Below, piece by piece: positions 37,234 through 49,778 of a stretch of DNA of 64,000 nt (the stretch's first letter is position 1; each line of letters begins with the position of its first letter). The translations under genes were made by a program, and so were the position numbers. The notes beneath the pieces are model-generated. The model made no database searches and was not told the DNA's origin. It was given only the letters and a program-made list of their open reading frames with translations. The DNA is from Flaccisagitta enflata (Eukaryota > Chaetognatha > Sagittoidea > Aphragmophora). The stretch spans positions 32,178,001 through 32,242,000 of the forward strand of contig OZ231128.1 in assembly GCA_965153355.1 (NCBI GenBank), read 5' to 3'.

Positions 37234-37450
37234 AACAAGGCCGGATACACAGCTTCCCCAGTCTTGTGCGGTTGGGCATGGGTAGTGATAGAAAAGGACA
37301 TCTGGGCATTTGGGCAGGAGCTGTGAGCTCAAAAAGCTCAATAACGCCAAAAAAGAAGACAGACCAACGGATGGACAGACGGACTGACCGATGGATGGCT
37401 GGACAAAGGGGGGGGGGGTGAGAAGAAGTCGCGTAGAACGCGACTAAAAA
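37234..37450 (-). mobile_element. Short hairpin-ended element, CGCGAC subfamily
   Basis: AACAAGGCCGGATACACAGC at the left; the right stem is GTCGCGTAGAACGCGAC with TAAAAA. Confidence 0.85.
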
Positions 37451-37551
37451 CAATATACAGTTACATCTCGCTATAACAGATTCAAGAGTAACGGAAATCT
37501 GCCTAAAATGGATGTGTAGTTATGGTCCTATGTTGAATTCCTCTTCTTCTT

Positions 37552-37880
37552 TTTAATTGCAGACACGCAACTCTATAAGAGACTTTGTCCATCCATTGGT
37601 CTGTTGGTCCATCTATCGGTCTGTCTGTCCATCCGTCCGTCCATCCATCAGTCAAAAAGTGGGAAAACAGGCGTTTTTATATGCGTCCGTCAAGAACGCA
37701 TCTCTATAAGGGGGTCCGTCCGCCTGTCCATCCGTCAATCTGTCCGTTTTTCCGACCGTCCGTCCGGTCCAGTGCCATGCCTGGTCGGGCTTGTTACAAA
37801 TTTATTGCGTATAATTGGGTGTGTTACGTGTGTGCGTGGGGGTAGGGGGGGGTGGAGTTGGGAATTGGATTTCCCTGCCC
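37552..37880 (+). mobile_element. Nested pair of hairpin-ended elements, damaged
   Basis: An outer start TTTTTAATTGCAGACACGCAAC (37552) is interrupted at about 37680 by a GCGTCC-type start (GCGTCCGTCAAGAACGCATC). Both have the GTCC/GTCG tetranucleotide body. The ends are unclear; a 'ctgcccacccg' block survives near 37876. Confidence 0.55.
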
Positions 37881-37887
37881 ACCCGTT

Positions 37888-37888
37888 C

Positions 37889-37920
<32 letters not shown>

Positions 37921-38418
37921 CTTCTTCTTTTTCTTTTTCTTTTTCTTTTTCTTTTTCTTTTTCTTTTTCTTTTTCTTTTTCTTCTTCTTCTTCTTCTTCT
38001 TCTTTTTTTTTTTTTTAATCATCGTCATCTTCTTTCTTTTTCTTCTTCGTCCTCTTCTTCATTGTCTTCTTCATTGTCCTCTTCTTCATCGTTATCATAA
38101 TCTTCTTCTTGTTCTCCCTCATCGTCTTCTTCTTCTTCTTCATCTTCTTCTTCTTCTTCTTCTTCTTCTTCTTCTTCTTCTTCTTCTTCTTCTTCTTCTT
38201 CTTCATTTTCTTCTTCTTCTTCTTCATTTTCTTCTTCTTCTTCTTCTTCTTTATTTTCATCTCCTTCATCTTCTTCTTTTTTCATTGTTGTCTTCTTTTT
38301 CTTTTTCTTCTTCTTCTTCTACTTCTCTTTCTTCTTCTTCTTCTTCTTCTTCTTCTTCTTCTTCTTCTTCTTCTTCTTCTTCTTCTTCTCCTTCTTCTTC
38401 TTCTTTATCTTCCTCTTC
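37888..38418. repeat. (CTT)n and (TTTTTC)n microsatellite block
   Basis: CTT runs, a block of CTTTTT hexamers at 37928-37980 and further CTT runs. The poly-Phe, poly-Leu, poly-Ser, poly-Lys and poly-Glu frames are translations of it. Confidence 0.95.
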
Positions 38419-38760
38419 TTCGATTTTTTGTCGGTTGATATCTGTATCTGCCCGTTACTTGTAATGCAACATCATAGACTACGCCGAAGGTTCGAAGAGG
38501 GAAACAGATTCCATCGGACAAAAAAAAATGGCGGCAAAATAATCGAGGGTAGTAGTGATGAAAACGAATGTGATTTTAAATTTCGGTTTTGCCAAAAAGG
38601 CACGGTTTTCTCAATATCCGCATAAATTTTCACGAGGAATTCAAAAATCGCGGTCTCAAGAGCTTGGGACAACGTCTTGGGGATCTTATGAGAAAACTTA
38701 ATAAATGGTGGCAACGATGCCTCTTTCAAATAAGGCATGGGTTGAGTGCAATTCTTTGAG
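38419..38760. other. Unique sequence with an uncertain minus-strand open frame
   Basis: A minus frame from about 38738 to 38540 reads '...IPKTLSQALETAIFEFLVKI', with plausible codons, but it runs into a T-tract and lacks convincing splice sites. I see no match to the channel repeats. It could be an unrecognised exon or part of an unknown repeat. Confidence 0.3.
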
Positions 38761-38963
38761 CCTTGTTTTTAGATACGTCCTCGCATCCTTACAAGAGGTC
38801 ATGTCCGTTGGTCTGTTGGTCTGTCTGTCCTTCCAACTGTCACGCTTACCTTAAAAACCTCAAAATCCGCTATTTTAGTAATAGTGAAATCAACCCAGTA
38901 AAACACGTAGAATAAATCAATCATGAGGTCATTCATTTATTCATAAACAACATTCATTCGATA

Positions 38964-39119
38964 AACAAGGCCGGATTCACGGCCACCAGTTGTGGACGGG
39001 TGGGCAGGGGCGGAATTGCGCGTTTTCCTGCTTTTCAACACAAGCGTGACCGGCCAACCAACCAACCGACCGACCGACGGACAAAGCCTCTTACAGAGTT
39101 GCGTGTCCGCAACTAAAAA
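38964..39119 (-). mobile_element. Short hairpin-ended element, GCGGAC subfamily
   Basis: AACAAGGCCGGATTCACGGC at the left with CAGTTGTGGACGGGTGGG; the terminal stem is GTTGCGTGTCCGCAAC followed by TAAAAA. Confidence 0.88.
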
Positions 39120-39176
39120 GGTTCATTCACAAAAGCATTCATTCAAAGAGGACGCATCGTAGACCTGCTTGGCCTT

Positions 39177-39382
39177 GTTTTTGGTTGCGGACACGCAACT
39201 CTATGAGAGACTTTGTCCATTCATCCGTCCATCCGTCTGTCGGTCCGTCCGTCGGTCTATGGTGATCGAGTTGAAAAGTGGAAAAACAAGGGCCCTAGAT
39301 ACTTTTTGTGTATGTTTGTGCATGGGGTTTGGACGCCCCTGCCCACCTGTCCACAACGATATTGTGACCCCGCGTCACTTGT
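39177..39382 (+). mobile_element. Short hairpin-ended element, GCGGAC subfamily variant
   Basis: It starts TTTTTGGTTGCGGACACGCAAC and ends CTGTCCACAACGATATTGTGACC...ACTTGTT. The right end belongs to a different sub-type from the GGCCTTGTT copies. Confidence 0.7.
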
Positions 39383-39611
39383 TGTTCTTTAAAGCCGCGT
39401 GCTACGTGGATAAGTCGGTCATAACATCGGATAAACAGATAGAGGACCAATTCCCCTGAATGAGCCAATACAGGTGATGTTGATCTAATAACCTTGTTCC
39501 TTTTAAGATGCGTCCTTGCATCGCTAGATGAGTCTGAGTCCGTCCGTCCGTTGGTCTGTCTATTATTCACGCACTTGTGAAAATGGCAAAAAACGTTTAT
39601 ATTCATCATCA

Positions 39612-40234
39612 TTTTTAGGTGCGCCATAGCACCTCTATAACTTGCTCTGTCTGTCGGTCGGTTGGTCGATCGGTCATGTCACGCTCGAGTTAAAAGTCTC
39701 GATAAGAAGCAAAAATCACTGGAAATGATTCAGAAATAGGCTAGGATGATTCCCAGAAGCGTCATAGCACTTCTTTAAGAGGCTCTGTCCGTCCCTCCAT
39801 CCGTCGGTCACGCTCGAGTGAAAAATCGCTGAATATGTTTGAAATCTATTGAAAACTCATAGTGTTCATCATTGATGCATGATGATACTCGTCACTTCAT
39901 TCACTGAAATAATCAGCTTCAGTTAGGTCTGATCGAGCCGGGGATAGGTCGGATAGGTCTGGTGATAGGCCGGATAAGTGTGGGGATAGGTCTGATAGTG
40001 CTAGGGATAGGTCTGATAGAGCTCTGGATAGGTCTGATAGAGCTCGGGATAGGTCTGATAGAGCTCGGGATAGGCCTGATAGAGCTCGGTATAGGCCTGA
40101 TAGAGCTCGGGATAGGTCTGATAGAGGTAGGGATAGGTCTGATAGAGCTAGGGATAGGTCCGATGGCGCTAGGGATAGGTCTCAGAATGTTTAGCGCCCG
40201 GCGCACTGCCTTGGCCCGTGTATCCGGCCTTGTT
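39612..40234 (+). mobile_element. Hairpin-ended element, GGTGCGC subfamily, with GATAGGTCTGATAGAGCT array
   Basis: It starts TTTTTAGGTGCGCCATAGCACC and ends AGCGCCCGGCGCACTGCC...GTATCCGGCCTTGTT. An array of 21 bp units (GGGATAGGTCTGATAGAGCT plus one base) fills 39935-40180. The copy at 49779-50163 has the same ends and array. Confidence 0.82.
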
Positions 40235-40264
40235 CTTCCTTATAACCTACACGTTCTCAAATTC

Positions 40265-40352
40265 ATTCAATTATTCATTCATTCATTCATTCATTCATTC
40301 ATTCATTCATTCATTCATTCATTCATTCATTCAATCATTCATTCATTCATTC
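40265..40352. repeat. (ATTC)n microsatellite
   Basis: About 20 ATTC units. Confidence 0.95.
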
Positions 40353-40450
40353 CGTTTTGGCCTTGTTTTTTTGACATAGGTATTTGACTATCTTTCTGAC
40401 GTCCTAAAGCGTGCGCATTACGTGATAACTGCCAGTCAAACTTCCGCACC

Positions 40451-40451
<1 letters not shown>

Positions 40452-40499
<48 letters not shown>
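40452..40499. repeat. (AC)n microsatellite
   Basis: A pure AC run. Confidence 0.95.
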
Positions 40500-40501
<2 letters not shown>

Positions 40502-40916
40502 AATTTTGATTGTTTATAAATTGTTTTTTTATCTTTAGACATTTTATGATATTTGTAGCATTTACTGAAATTTGTGAAAAAGAAAATTGGTTCTTGCACC
40601 TTTGATTTTGAGGATGGAGGACTGGATGAGTGAAGGTAATCAGAATTCTGCGAATGCAAATACATAACCTAGGTGAGTATTTCATGATATGTCAATTTCT
40701 ATCATTTATCTCATTTAGGCTTTGTTTATTAGATTTCTACCATGCAAGCACATGTATTGTTCAGTGTGTCTTGATCTTGGTCTTTTCTTTTACTTTCTTT
40801 CTTCTTTTCTCAAGTTTTTAATTCTTTCTGTCTGTCTTTCTCAGTCTCTATCATTGTATTTGTCTGTCTGTCTGCCTCAGTCTCTATTTATGTATTTGTC
40901 TGTCTGTCTTTCTGTC

Positions 40917-40934
40917 TGTCTGTCTCTCTCTCTC

Positions 40935-41026
<92 letters not shown>
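40917..41026. repeat. (CT)n microsatellite
   Basis: A CT run preceded by CTGT units (40828-40925). Confidence 0.95.
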
Positions 41027-41028
<2 letters not shown>

Positions 41029-41163
41029 TTTTCTTTTTTTTTTCTTTTTTTCTTTCTTCCTTTCTCTTTCCTCCTTTCTTCTTTGGTGTCCCAACAACTT
41101 TGGTGTCCCGACAGCAGGGACTTCTAACGGAAGTCCCGGAAGTCCCACCTCCTACGCCGCTGC

Positions 41164-41580
<417 letters not shown>

Positions 41581-41722
41581 CTCAAACGAATGCGAAATGA
41601 TGATTAAATAATTCTCTCGATTGTACAAATTGCGTTTTTCCTAGTGCAGTTCCTAGTGCAAGTCTAAAACCGCCATCGTCGTAAATTATTGAAGCATAAT
41701 CAAACGCGTTCTAGTAAGTAAC

Positions 41723-41821
41723 CTGATACACGATAACATTTGGTATCCTGAGTGAAGTCACAATTGCCATTCGTTCTTCCTTAAGAAGATCCGCATTCAT
41801 CTCATCGTCGTAGGGAGGTTT
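41723..41821 (-). CDS. Candidate 33-codon exon, product unknown
   Basis: The 99 bp minus-strand segment lies between a good acceptor (gaattttttcag, with a TACTAAT branch-like word about 35 bases upstream) and a good donor (TATCAG-GTTACT). Only one of its three frames is open: KPPYDDEMNADLLKEERMAI...VIVYQ, phase 0 on both sides. The codons look like real coding sequence. It would join in phase with the candidate exons at 43308 and 45313 and also with the channel exon at 34112. Its end, ...VIVYQ, stands where ...DGYEQ stands before S2 in the second channel repeat. The rest has no membrane segment, so membership of the channel gene is unproven. Confidence 0.45.
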
Positions 41822-41872
41822 CTGAAAAAATTCGGTGACATTCAATAGTTCATTAGTATTTGTTGTGGTGTG

Positions 41873-42026
<154 letters not shown>

Positions 42027-42253
42027 ACACATCCCAAGAACAAACCCTTGGTGGGAAAAAAGACTAAGTGTCATTAATCCTCTTAACATAATGTAAATTA
42101 ATATAAGCTACAGTTTATAGCTTAAAAATATCTAAAAATGCTTTATTTTTTTAAAGTTTAGCTGTAAATGCTATAATTCCAAGCTATTTTTTATTTTTAG
42201 CTGAAATTGTAGAAATCTGAAACATGCTTAAAGGGTTTGCAACACTTTGCCTT

Positions 42254-42443
42254 TTTTTAGTCGCTTGCTACGCGACTCTACACGCCGCTATGTCGGTCTG
42301 TTGGTCGATGGTCCCCTTTTTACTTTTTCGGCGTTACTGAGCTTTTGAGCCTGCCGCTCCTGCGCAAATGCTCTTGCGACCTTCTTCAGCACTGCTCCTG
42401 CACACCTGTGCGCGACTGGGGCGGCCGTTCATCCGGCCCTGTT
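42254..42443 (+). mobile_element. Short hairpin-ended element, CGCGAC subfamily
   Basis: TTTTTAGTCGCTTGCTACGCGAC at the left, GTGCGCGACTGGGGCGGC...CCGGCCCTGTT at the right. Confidence 0.82.
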
Positions 42444-42924
42444 TCACCTAGGGTTTGTTCCTGGGATGCGTGCTGTCCTAATCTTGCCTACTTGAAAGTA
42501 TTCTTCGCGTTTTTCCTCACTCCAGGCCTCCATCATTACACGTGGTCCGTCCGGATTATTATGCCAATACATCATATATGTTGTTACAAATACCCTAAAG
42601 GCAAATAAAGCAGGTTTATTACAAGCCAATAACCGCGAAAATGAGTCGAGGGACTTCTCATATGTGCGATACAGTCACTCTCAGGTTGCCGTCGTTCTCT
42701 TCGTCGCGTGCACAAGACCGAAATGTCATTAAATCGGGTGCCGAAAAGGCGGGCTTATTTCACTACATTTCAAACGAACTTTGTGTTTCAACAGGCCAAA
42801 TATGGGTGTGTGATAGTGGACGTGGAAACGACAGATGAAGGGATAGATGAAGAAAGAAGGGGGGGGGGAGATCCTGTGAACCAATGCAATTAAAAAATCT
42901 CAGTCTGTTCGTCTTGCTGGTTTT

Positions 42925-43200
42925 TGGGCAGCGGCCCCGAAAAGGAGAAAGTCCTGTAGAACATAGGGGGACTTTTGTTCATCTGTTTGACCGTTTGTTT
43001 GTTTGTTTGTTTGGCCTCAAATCAGACCTTTCAGGCCTCAAATCAGGTCCCGAATTAGGCCTCACAAGCCTCAAATTAGGCCTCTCAGGCTTCAAATCCG
43101 CCTCTCAGGCCTATAATCCATCCTCTAATCCATCCTTTAAATCAGCCCTCTCAGGCATCAACTCTGACCTCCCAGGTCTGAAAATATCCTGCTCAGCTGG
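42925..43200. repeat. GC-rich head module and degenerate 21 bp unit array
   Basis: GGGCAGCGGCCCCGAAAAGG with 'gtcctgtagaacataggggg', followed by AGGCCTCAAATCAG-type units. It is the same module as at 6968, 13080 and elsewhere. Confidence 0.8.
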
Positions 43201-43307
43201 TATCGCTGACCACATATTGCCCTTGGGCGACTGGTTGGTAGTTTAAAAAATACAGGCAAGTGACTGATCTTCTTCGCGAACGCAAAAATGATAATGCATC
43301 GACTAAC

Positions 43308-43514
43308 CAAAGTCCGAGTGGCAGTTCGACGAGTCTCAGCGTGATGCAAAGTGGATGATTGTCGCGCAGACAGCGGAGATCCTTGACGTACTTCCGGAAT
43401 TTCGACGCGCAACTCGAGTTTTCCGTCTTCAGTAACGTTTCGCTGGATCGGGCCGAAGGATCTTCCATCTCCATCGTAAACGACGACCGCGATCTCGAAC
43501 TCCGGTCCGTCGAT
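43308..43514 (-). CDS. Candidate 69-codon exon, beta-rich product, unknown
   Basis: The 207 bp segment has a strong acceptor (ccattcctttcag, AG at 43516-43515) and donor (CTTTG-GTTAGT, 43308/43307). Two minus frames are open. The phase-0 frame reads IDGPEFEIAVVVYDGDGR...NVTEDGKLELRVEIPEV, an alternation typical of beta-sandwich domains, and joins in phase with the exons at 45313 (upstream) and 41821 (downstream). The other frame contains SKFRKYVKDLRCLRDNHPLC. A plus-strand frame is also open here because the region is GC-rich, so the choice of frame is inference. I do not recognise the family. A macroglobulin-like or immunoglobulin-like domain is only a guess. Confidence 0.4.
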
Positions 43515-43628
43515 CTGAAAGGAATGGAATGGAATTCATGACTGGCCTGTCTGCTCGCTCGCCGGCGATTATATTAATTACAGGTGTACATTGCGGTAAG
43601 TGAACTCGTTGCAAGGGGTGTCTCGACA

Positions 43629-43848
43629 TTTTTAGTCACGTGCTACGCGACTCTACACCCCGCTATGTCAGTCCGTCGGTCGGTCGGTCGGTCCATTGGT
43701 CGGTCGGTTGGTTGGTCCCCTTTTTACTTTTTCGGCGTTTTTGAGCTTTCTGAGCATACGGCTCCAGCCTAGATGCCCTAGTGACCTTCTCCAGTACTGC
43801 TCCTGCCCACCCGCACACGACTAGGGTAGCCGTGTATCCGGCCTTGTT
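43629..43848 (+). mobile_element. Short hairpin-ended element, CGCGAC subfamily
   Basis: TTTTTAGTCACGTGCTACGCGAC at the left, GCACACGACTAGGGTAGC...GGCCTTGTT at the right. It lies about 110 bp upstream of the candidate exon at 43514. Confidence 0.88.
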
Positions 43849-44252
43849 GCTTTGTGAGGCGCTTAAAAATGCGCCCATGGTATTTGTTTTACTAAAGGAA
43901 TAGTCTCTGAAATTAAGATGCACTGGGTTATCTGGGATGAGATCAAACCCCACGGTTCTCAGGGTTGGTCAGGGTTGCATTGTTCTCTCTTACACTGACA
44001 TAATTAATTTCAACAACAGCACCTCATACCAAAATCATAACAAGCAAGATGATAAGCAATAACAACAACAATCATTGTAGGCTACTTAACCTCGGCAACG
44101 CCGATCAACCCCGAGTAACACCAAGACCTGGGGTTATAAAAAACTTATATCCTACTGTTTTATACTTCAAATTATCCAGTGCTGTGACTAAACCATCTCT
44201 CTGTTTGCCCTAAGGCTAAGGCTAAGGCTAATTACTACCATTCAAAGTTCCG

Positions 44253-44260
<8 letters not shown>

Positions 44261-44342
<82 letters not shown>

Positions 44343-44400
44343 AACAAACAAACAAACAAACAAACACACAAACACACACAAACACACACACACACGCGCG
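44261..44400. repeat. (CA)n and (CAAA)n microsatellite
   Basis: A CA run at 44261-44338, then CAAA units and CA again, bounded by GCGCGCG on both sides. Confidence 0.95.
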
Positions 44401-44707
44401 CGTTATATGTTTTGTATTGTTCTGTTCGGTTTTAAACTTTTTTGTTCTCATCATCTTACGAATAGAACGTACCTTCTTTCCGTCCACATGTTTGTGGTTT
44501 CCGTAACGTTGGCCTTAAAGCCCGTATTTGCCGTCACATCCGTTCACGATCGTAACCCCGCAAAGTGAAGTTGTTAACTTTTTTTTCTCTGTTTTGCTGC
44601 TTGGATAGAGTAGTGAGCGTTTTTTCGCACTTGATTTTACTAGTAGTATAGAGATCTTTCTCTAACCTTAATCATGTGATGCATTGAACAGCTGAAGCCA
44701 CAACTGA

Positions 44708-44972
44708 TGGGTACTGTTTTCGAATTCGGTGATGTCTTTTGTTTTACTGACTTTCTAAGCGGGTTTTTATCTAGGGTTAGGGGTAGGGTTAGGGTTAAGG
44801 TTGGGGTTGGGGGTGGTTTTAGGGTTAGGGTTAGGGTCAGAGCTAGCGTTAGGGCAAGGTGAGAGCTGTGTTAAATACATTTCAACCCGAATCTAAACGA
44901 ATTAAAGCTTCGCCCAAATGGGAAAACCTGATAAAAACAAAAGATCAGTATCGTCTTCGAAATTTTTTCCCA
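44708..44972. repeat. Dispersed repeat, copy 1, with TTAGGG-like core
   Basis: About 260 bp similar to 46985-47247: 'gatgtcttttgtttta', 'ctaagcgggtttttat', a GGGTTA-rich core, then 'gtgagagctg', 'aaatacatttcaac' and 'gatcagtatcgtct'. The telomere-like motif is therefore part of a dispersed repeat and not a free telomeric insertion. Confidence 0.8.
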
Positions 44973-45074
44973 AATGATGACTTGGGCTTACGTTCGTGAG
45001 TTACCATGGGTAGCTAGCTGGTTGATGATGTTGAAAACGCCACAGTGTATCTAGGGCCTTGAGTAAACAGCCTA

Positions 45075-45282
45075 ACAGACCGACCGACCGTCAACGGACG
45101 GAAGCCTGGGCGGGCAACATGATGCGTCATCTGAGTGAAATTAGAGGAGGCATAACGGACCGATGGACAGATTGGCCGATGGATGGATGGACCGACCGAC
45201 CAACCAACCAGCCGATGGACGAACGGAATGACGGACCGACCGACGGTTGGACAGTGTAGAGATGCGTTGACGCATCTAAAAA
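45075..45282 (-). mobile_element. Short hairpin-ended element, GCGTCA variant
   Basis: The word GATGCGTCATC (45122) lies near one end, the stem GATGCGTTGACGCATC with TAAAAA at the other, and a GACC/GACG body between. The left edge is imprecise. Confidence 0.7.
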
Positions 45283-45312
45283 CATCACTCGTTCATCGCT
45301 GCCCGGTCTTAC

Positions 45313-45425
45313 CATACTATTCACAAGAAATATCGCACTAGTGATGAACAAGAAGTTGAATTTAAGTTGGGCCGATGCCCGGGTGAAAATCAAAATGGGG
45401 TTACGGTTCCCGTTTCCCCACGACA
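45313..45425 (-). CDS. Candidate 37-codon exon, product unknown
   Basis: The 113 bp segment lies between acceptor cctttcaaacctgcag (AG at 45427-45426) and a near-perfect donor AGTATG-GTAAGA (45313/45312). Only one frame is open, starting with two bases of a split codon and ending in phase 0: SWGNGNRNPILIF...KFNFLFITSAIFLVNSM. It joins in phase with the candidate exon starting at 43514. It may include a hydrophobic strand or short helix (FNFLFITSAIFLV). The family was not recognised. The exon itself is moderately supported by the splice signals. Confidence 0.45.
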
Positions 45426-45577
45426 CTGCAGGTTTGAAAGGTCGTCGATATATGAGGGTGAATTAATCTGGAGATGACTTTTTGTTTGTGCCATCATAAT
45501 GGATTCTCAACGATCTTTAAACTCATCTCTGACATATTGGATCCAAAGGTTGGGTTTTCAGCCACCATAAATGTAAA

Positions 45578-46262
<685 letters not shown>

Positions 46263-46447
46263 AACAAAAGGGATAGATAGCATAACCGAAAGGACGGAAG
46301 GAAAGAAGGAAGGGGAGCAGGAAGGAAGAGAGGAGGGAAGGAGGGAAGGAAGACAGCAAGAGGAAACTAAGGTTTGAAGATAATCAGACAGTAAAAAGAT
46401 AGAAAAAAACGACTTATGATATCTCATCCTGATGCAGGTGATGAAAA

Positions 46448-46789
46448 AACAAGCCTGACCGGGCAACGATGCGTCCGGACTGTGTCTCTGGGTGTAATAA
46501 ACGTGATACACATGTATATATAGAGAGACAGATGGACGAACTGACAGATGAATCAACAGAGTATGTGGTAAAGTAGAAACAACAGAGTCGTAAAGGAGGC
46601 AGTTAAAACATGTTTGTCGATCATTCAAATCCAGTGTAGGATCTCGCCGTGGCCAAAAAATGCCGAGAAATGCGGATTTTGCACAGGCGTAACGAACGGA
46701 CCGACAGAAAGATGGATGAACGGACAGACCGATGGATGGACGGACAGACCCTCTCATGGAGATGCGTTCCTAAGGACGCACCCTAAAAA
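46448..46789 (-). mobile_element. Hairpin-ended element, GCGTCC subfamily
   Basis: AACAAGCCTGACCGGGCAACGATGCGTCCGG-type left end. The terminal stem is GATGCGTTCCTAAGGACGCA followed by CCCTAAAAAC. Confidence 0.78.
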
Positions 46790-46984
46790 CGCTCTGATGT
46801 AGTACACTGTTTTTTTTATAAGAGACAACTTTTTTGAACTCAACCTGGGTGTTCCTAAATTTTGAGCCGTTTTCAGCCTGAAATTCTCTTAAAGTGTTCT
46901 TAATTTCTTCGATGTTTATTAAAATTTGAATCGTATGAAAACACCTTATTTATAATATTTGTATCTTAAACTTGGTAACCATCA

Positions 46985-47247
46985 TGGTACTGATGTCCAA
47001 CTCGATGATGTCTTTTGTTTCACTAACTTTCTAAGCGGGTTTTTATTTAGGGTTAGGGGTAGGGTTTGGGTTAGGGTTAGGGCTCGGGGTGGTTTTAGGG
47101 TTAGGGTTAGGGTCAGGACTAGCGTTGGGGGCTAGGTGAGAGCTGGTTTAAATACATTTCAACTCGAATCTACTCGAATCAAAGCTTCGCCCAAACGGGG
47201 AAACCCGATAAAAACAAATGATCAGTATCGTCTCGGACATTTCTTCC
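46985..47247. repeat. Dispersed repeat, copy 2, with TTAGGG-like core
   Basis: Direct-orientation relative of 44708-44972, diverged by scattered substitutions. Confidence 0.8.
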
Positions 47248-47662
47248 ATTATCATGGGTTTTTTTGATATACTGCCTGATTTCATAGGCAAACTAAATAA
47301 GGAAGTTCTTTTAGAGATAAAAAACCTATATTTCAGAAAAATTTGAATAAAAATTTTTTTTTTAGATCAGAAATTAGCGTAAATACCTAATGTCAAGTGA
47401 CTTCAAAGTTGGTCCTGGATTACACTCAAGGTCTACCTAATCCAGATGTTACCCCAGCTTGCAATGGGCAACAGACTAAAGACTCTGGCAAAATTTTCCG
47501 GATAAATAGCCAATTAAGTGTAAGAGGCCGAGAAAAGAGAGGAATCGAATGAGGATATTTCCTCTCAAATCACTTGCCTCATACTGCTCTTTTCTTTGAT
47601 AAATCTGTGACCTTATCCGACCAGCTGACCCTCAACATTCCTCTCACTTCGTTGTGTGTTTA

Positions 47663-47665
<3 letters not shown>
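47248..47665. other. Unique sequence, nothing recognised
   Basis: AT-rich to average composition. There is no array, element end or supported exon. Confidence 0.5.

Positions 47666-47754
<89 letters not shown>
47666..47754. repeat. (CT)n microsatellite
   Basis: A pure CT run ending in GTGCGCGCGCGCG. Confidence 0.96.
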
Positions 47755-47758
<4 letters not shown>

Positions 47759-47988
47759 GCGCGCGCGTTTTCTAATAAAACTTTTTATTTCTTCACATGT
47801 CAGGGGATTTTGACCGTGTCACTGCAAAGAAAAGAGATTGAGCGTTTTTCGGTGGAAAATAATCGAACGCTTCGACTTCAGTCCTTGTCTTCCTTCTGTT
47901 CTGTTTGAAAACCCTAGAGGTTATTCTGTTTTTTATCGCTTTCGTATTCAATGTATATTGGATTTCCTTTGGCCAAATGCATTCTATT

Positions 47989-48207
47989 CTTTAGTCGCGT
48001 GCTACGCGACTCTACACCCCGCTTTCTCGGTCCGTCCGTCGGTCCGTCCGTCGGTCCGTCCGTCACACTTTACTTTTTTGGGGGTTTTGGGATTTTTGGC
48101 TTCTGCTTCTGCTTCTGCTTCTGCTTCTGCCCAAATGATCTGGTGACCTCAATTACGGCCCCTGCCCACCCGCACGCGACTGGGGTAGCCGTGTATCCGC
48201 CCTTGTT
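47989..48207 (+). mobile_element. Short hairpin-ended element, CGCGAC subfamily
   Basis: TTAGTCGCGTGCTACGCGAC at the left; right end GCACGCGACTGGGGTAGC...GCCCTTGTT; a short (TTCTGC)n run lies inside at 48100-48130. Confidence 0.88.
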
Positions 48208-48545
48208 TTTTGTTTGCGTCCTCACACCTCTATAAGAAGGTGTTTCCGTATGTCTGTCCGTGTCCGTACGAAGGCCCTGGACGCGAGATATTCGGGGTGC
48301 AATTTTCTCTTCATTTCTTCATCTCTTTTCTCTTATAAAAGTTGAAACAACATCGTCTTTATATAAGGAGGACAGAATTTTATTGTACCCATAGAGGACA
48401 CATCTGCTAGGCATACACTTGTACAAAGAGCATCTAAGACGCTTGTTTTCCCACTTTTCGGCTCATGCTCACCGACGGACGGACCAACGGACCAACGGAC
48501 GGACAAAGCCTCTTATAAAATGGAGTTACGTGTCTGCAACTAAAA
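48208..48545. mobile_element. Overlapping remnants of hairpin-ended elements
   Basis: A start-like 'tttgcgtcctcacacctctataag' at 48212 and an end-like 'acaaagcctcttataaaatggagttacgtgtctgcaactaaaaag' stretch at 48500-48545 flank non-repetitive sequence. They may be two different damaged copies. Confidence 0.45.
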
Positions 48546-49109
48546 AGCAAATCGGGCTCTCGCGTACTTCAAAAATCCGTCGCTTTGGCACTCTAGGTAA
48601 ATTTTCTATAACTAAGGGCAAATGAGTACCTGTAAACAAGACAAGATTCTCATCGTATTCATATTGAAAAAAAAGATATGAACAACAAGGAGAAAGCTCC
48701 CACGCCTCTTATGATTATGAATATATGATTATCTCGTGAATGTATTGAAAGACTAAAGAGAATATATGACAATGTTTGTGGCGGCGTGGCACACGAAAAA
48801 AAACATCTTTTTTCATCTACTTCTTCTGCTTTCGCCTTTTACTCGGCACTTGCAGCTGCTTTCTAGCGAAATCCCGATTATGTCTTTCAATTAGCTAATG
48901 GCTGGACTCCCGACTTTGACGATTCCATTACCAACCACTTAACGCAACCAGCTCACAGCAACTCCAAGCTTTCTTACTCCGGGTACTCCCCCTTTTGGTT
49001 TCTTTCTATCTTTTTTTTTTTTTTTTCGTTTCTTTTTTTTTCTCTCTTTTTTTTCGTCTTAATTTTTTTTCTTTTTTTGGTTTTTCTTCGACTGTCTTTA
49101 TTGTTAGTG
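48546..49109. other. Unique sequence, nothing recognised
   Basis: It ends in T-rich sequence leading into the CTTT tract. No exon is supported. Confidence 0.45.
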
Positions 49110-49116
49110 TTCCCTC

Positions 49117-49500
<384 letters not shown>

Positions 49501-49778
49501 TCCTTCCTGTCTGTTTAAAATATATCATGAGTAATGGAATTACACAGAGATCTTGAATTAACTTATTTTTTCTATCAGTCAAATCGTAGTTGAAATCATT
49601 CTAGTAAATTGATTGAGAATTCGACCTTTTACAAGAATAAAGGTAATAAAAAATAATGACGCCGCATTTATCATAGCTATTCTCGTGCACGCGAACTACA
49701 ACTCGCTATGTCCATCTGTCAAACTTTACTTTTTTTTACTTGTATCAGCGTTTACGGACGGTTTTTGCATCGCTGCTC

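Noticed and set aside
38472-38738. 88-codon minus frame as a possible further channel exon
   Set aside because: No convincing acceptor or donor; it runs into a T tract, and I could not align it to the channel repeats. Kept only as an uncertain region.
44470-44560. Minus-strand segment with ANVTETTNMWTERR before a GTACGT donor-like site
   Set aside because: No usable acceptor upstream and a stop close by; not enough to call an exon.
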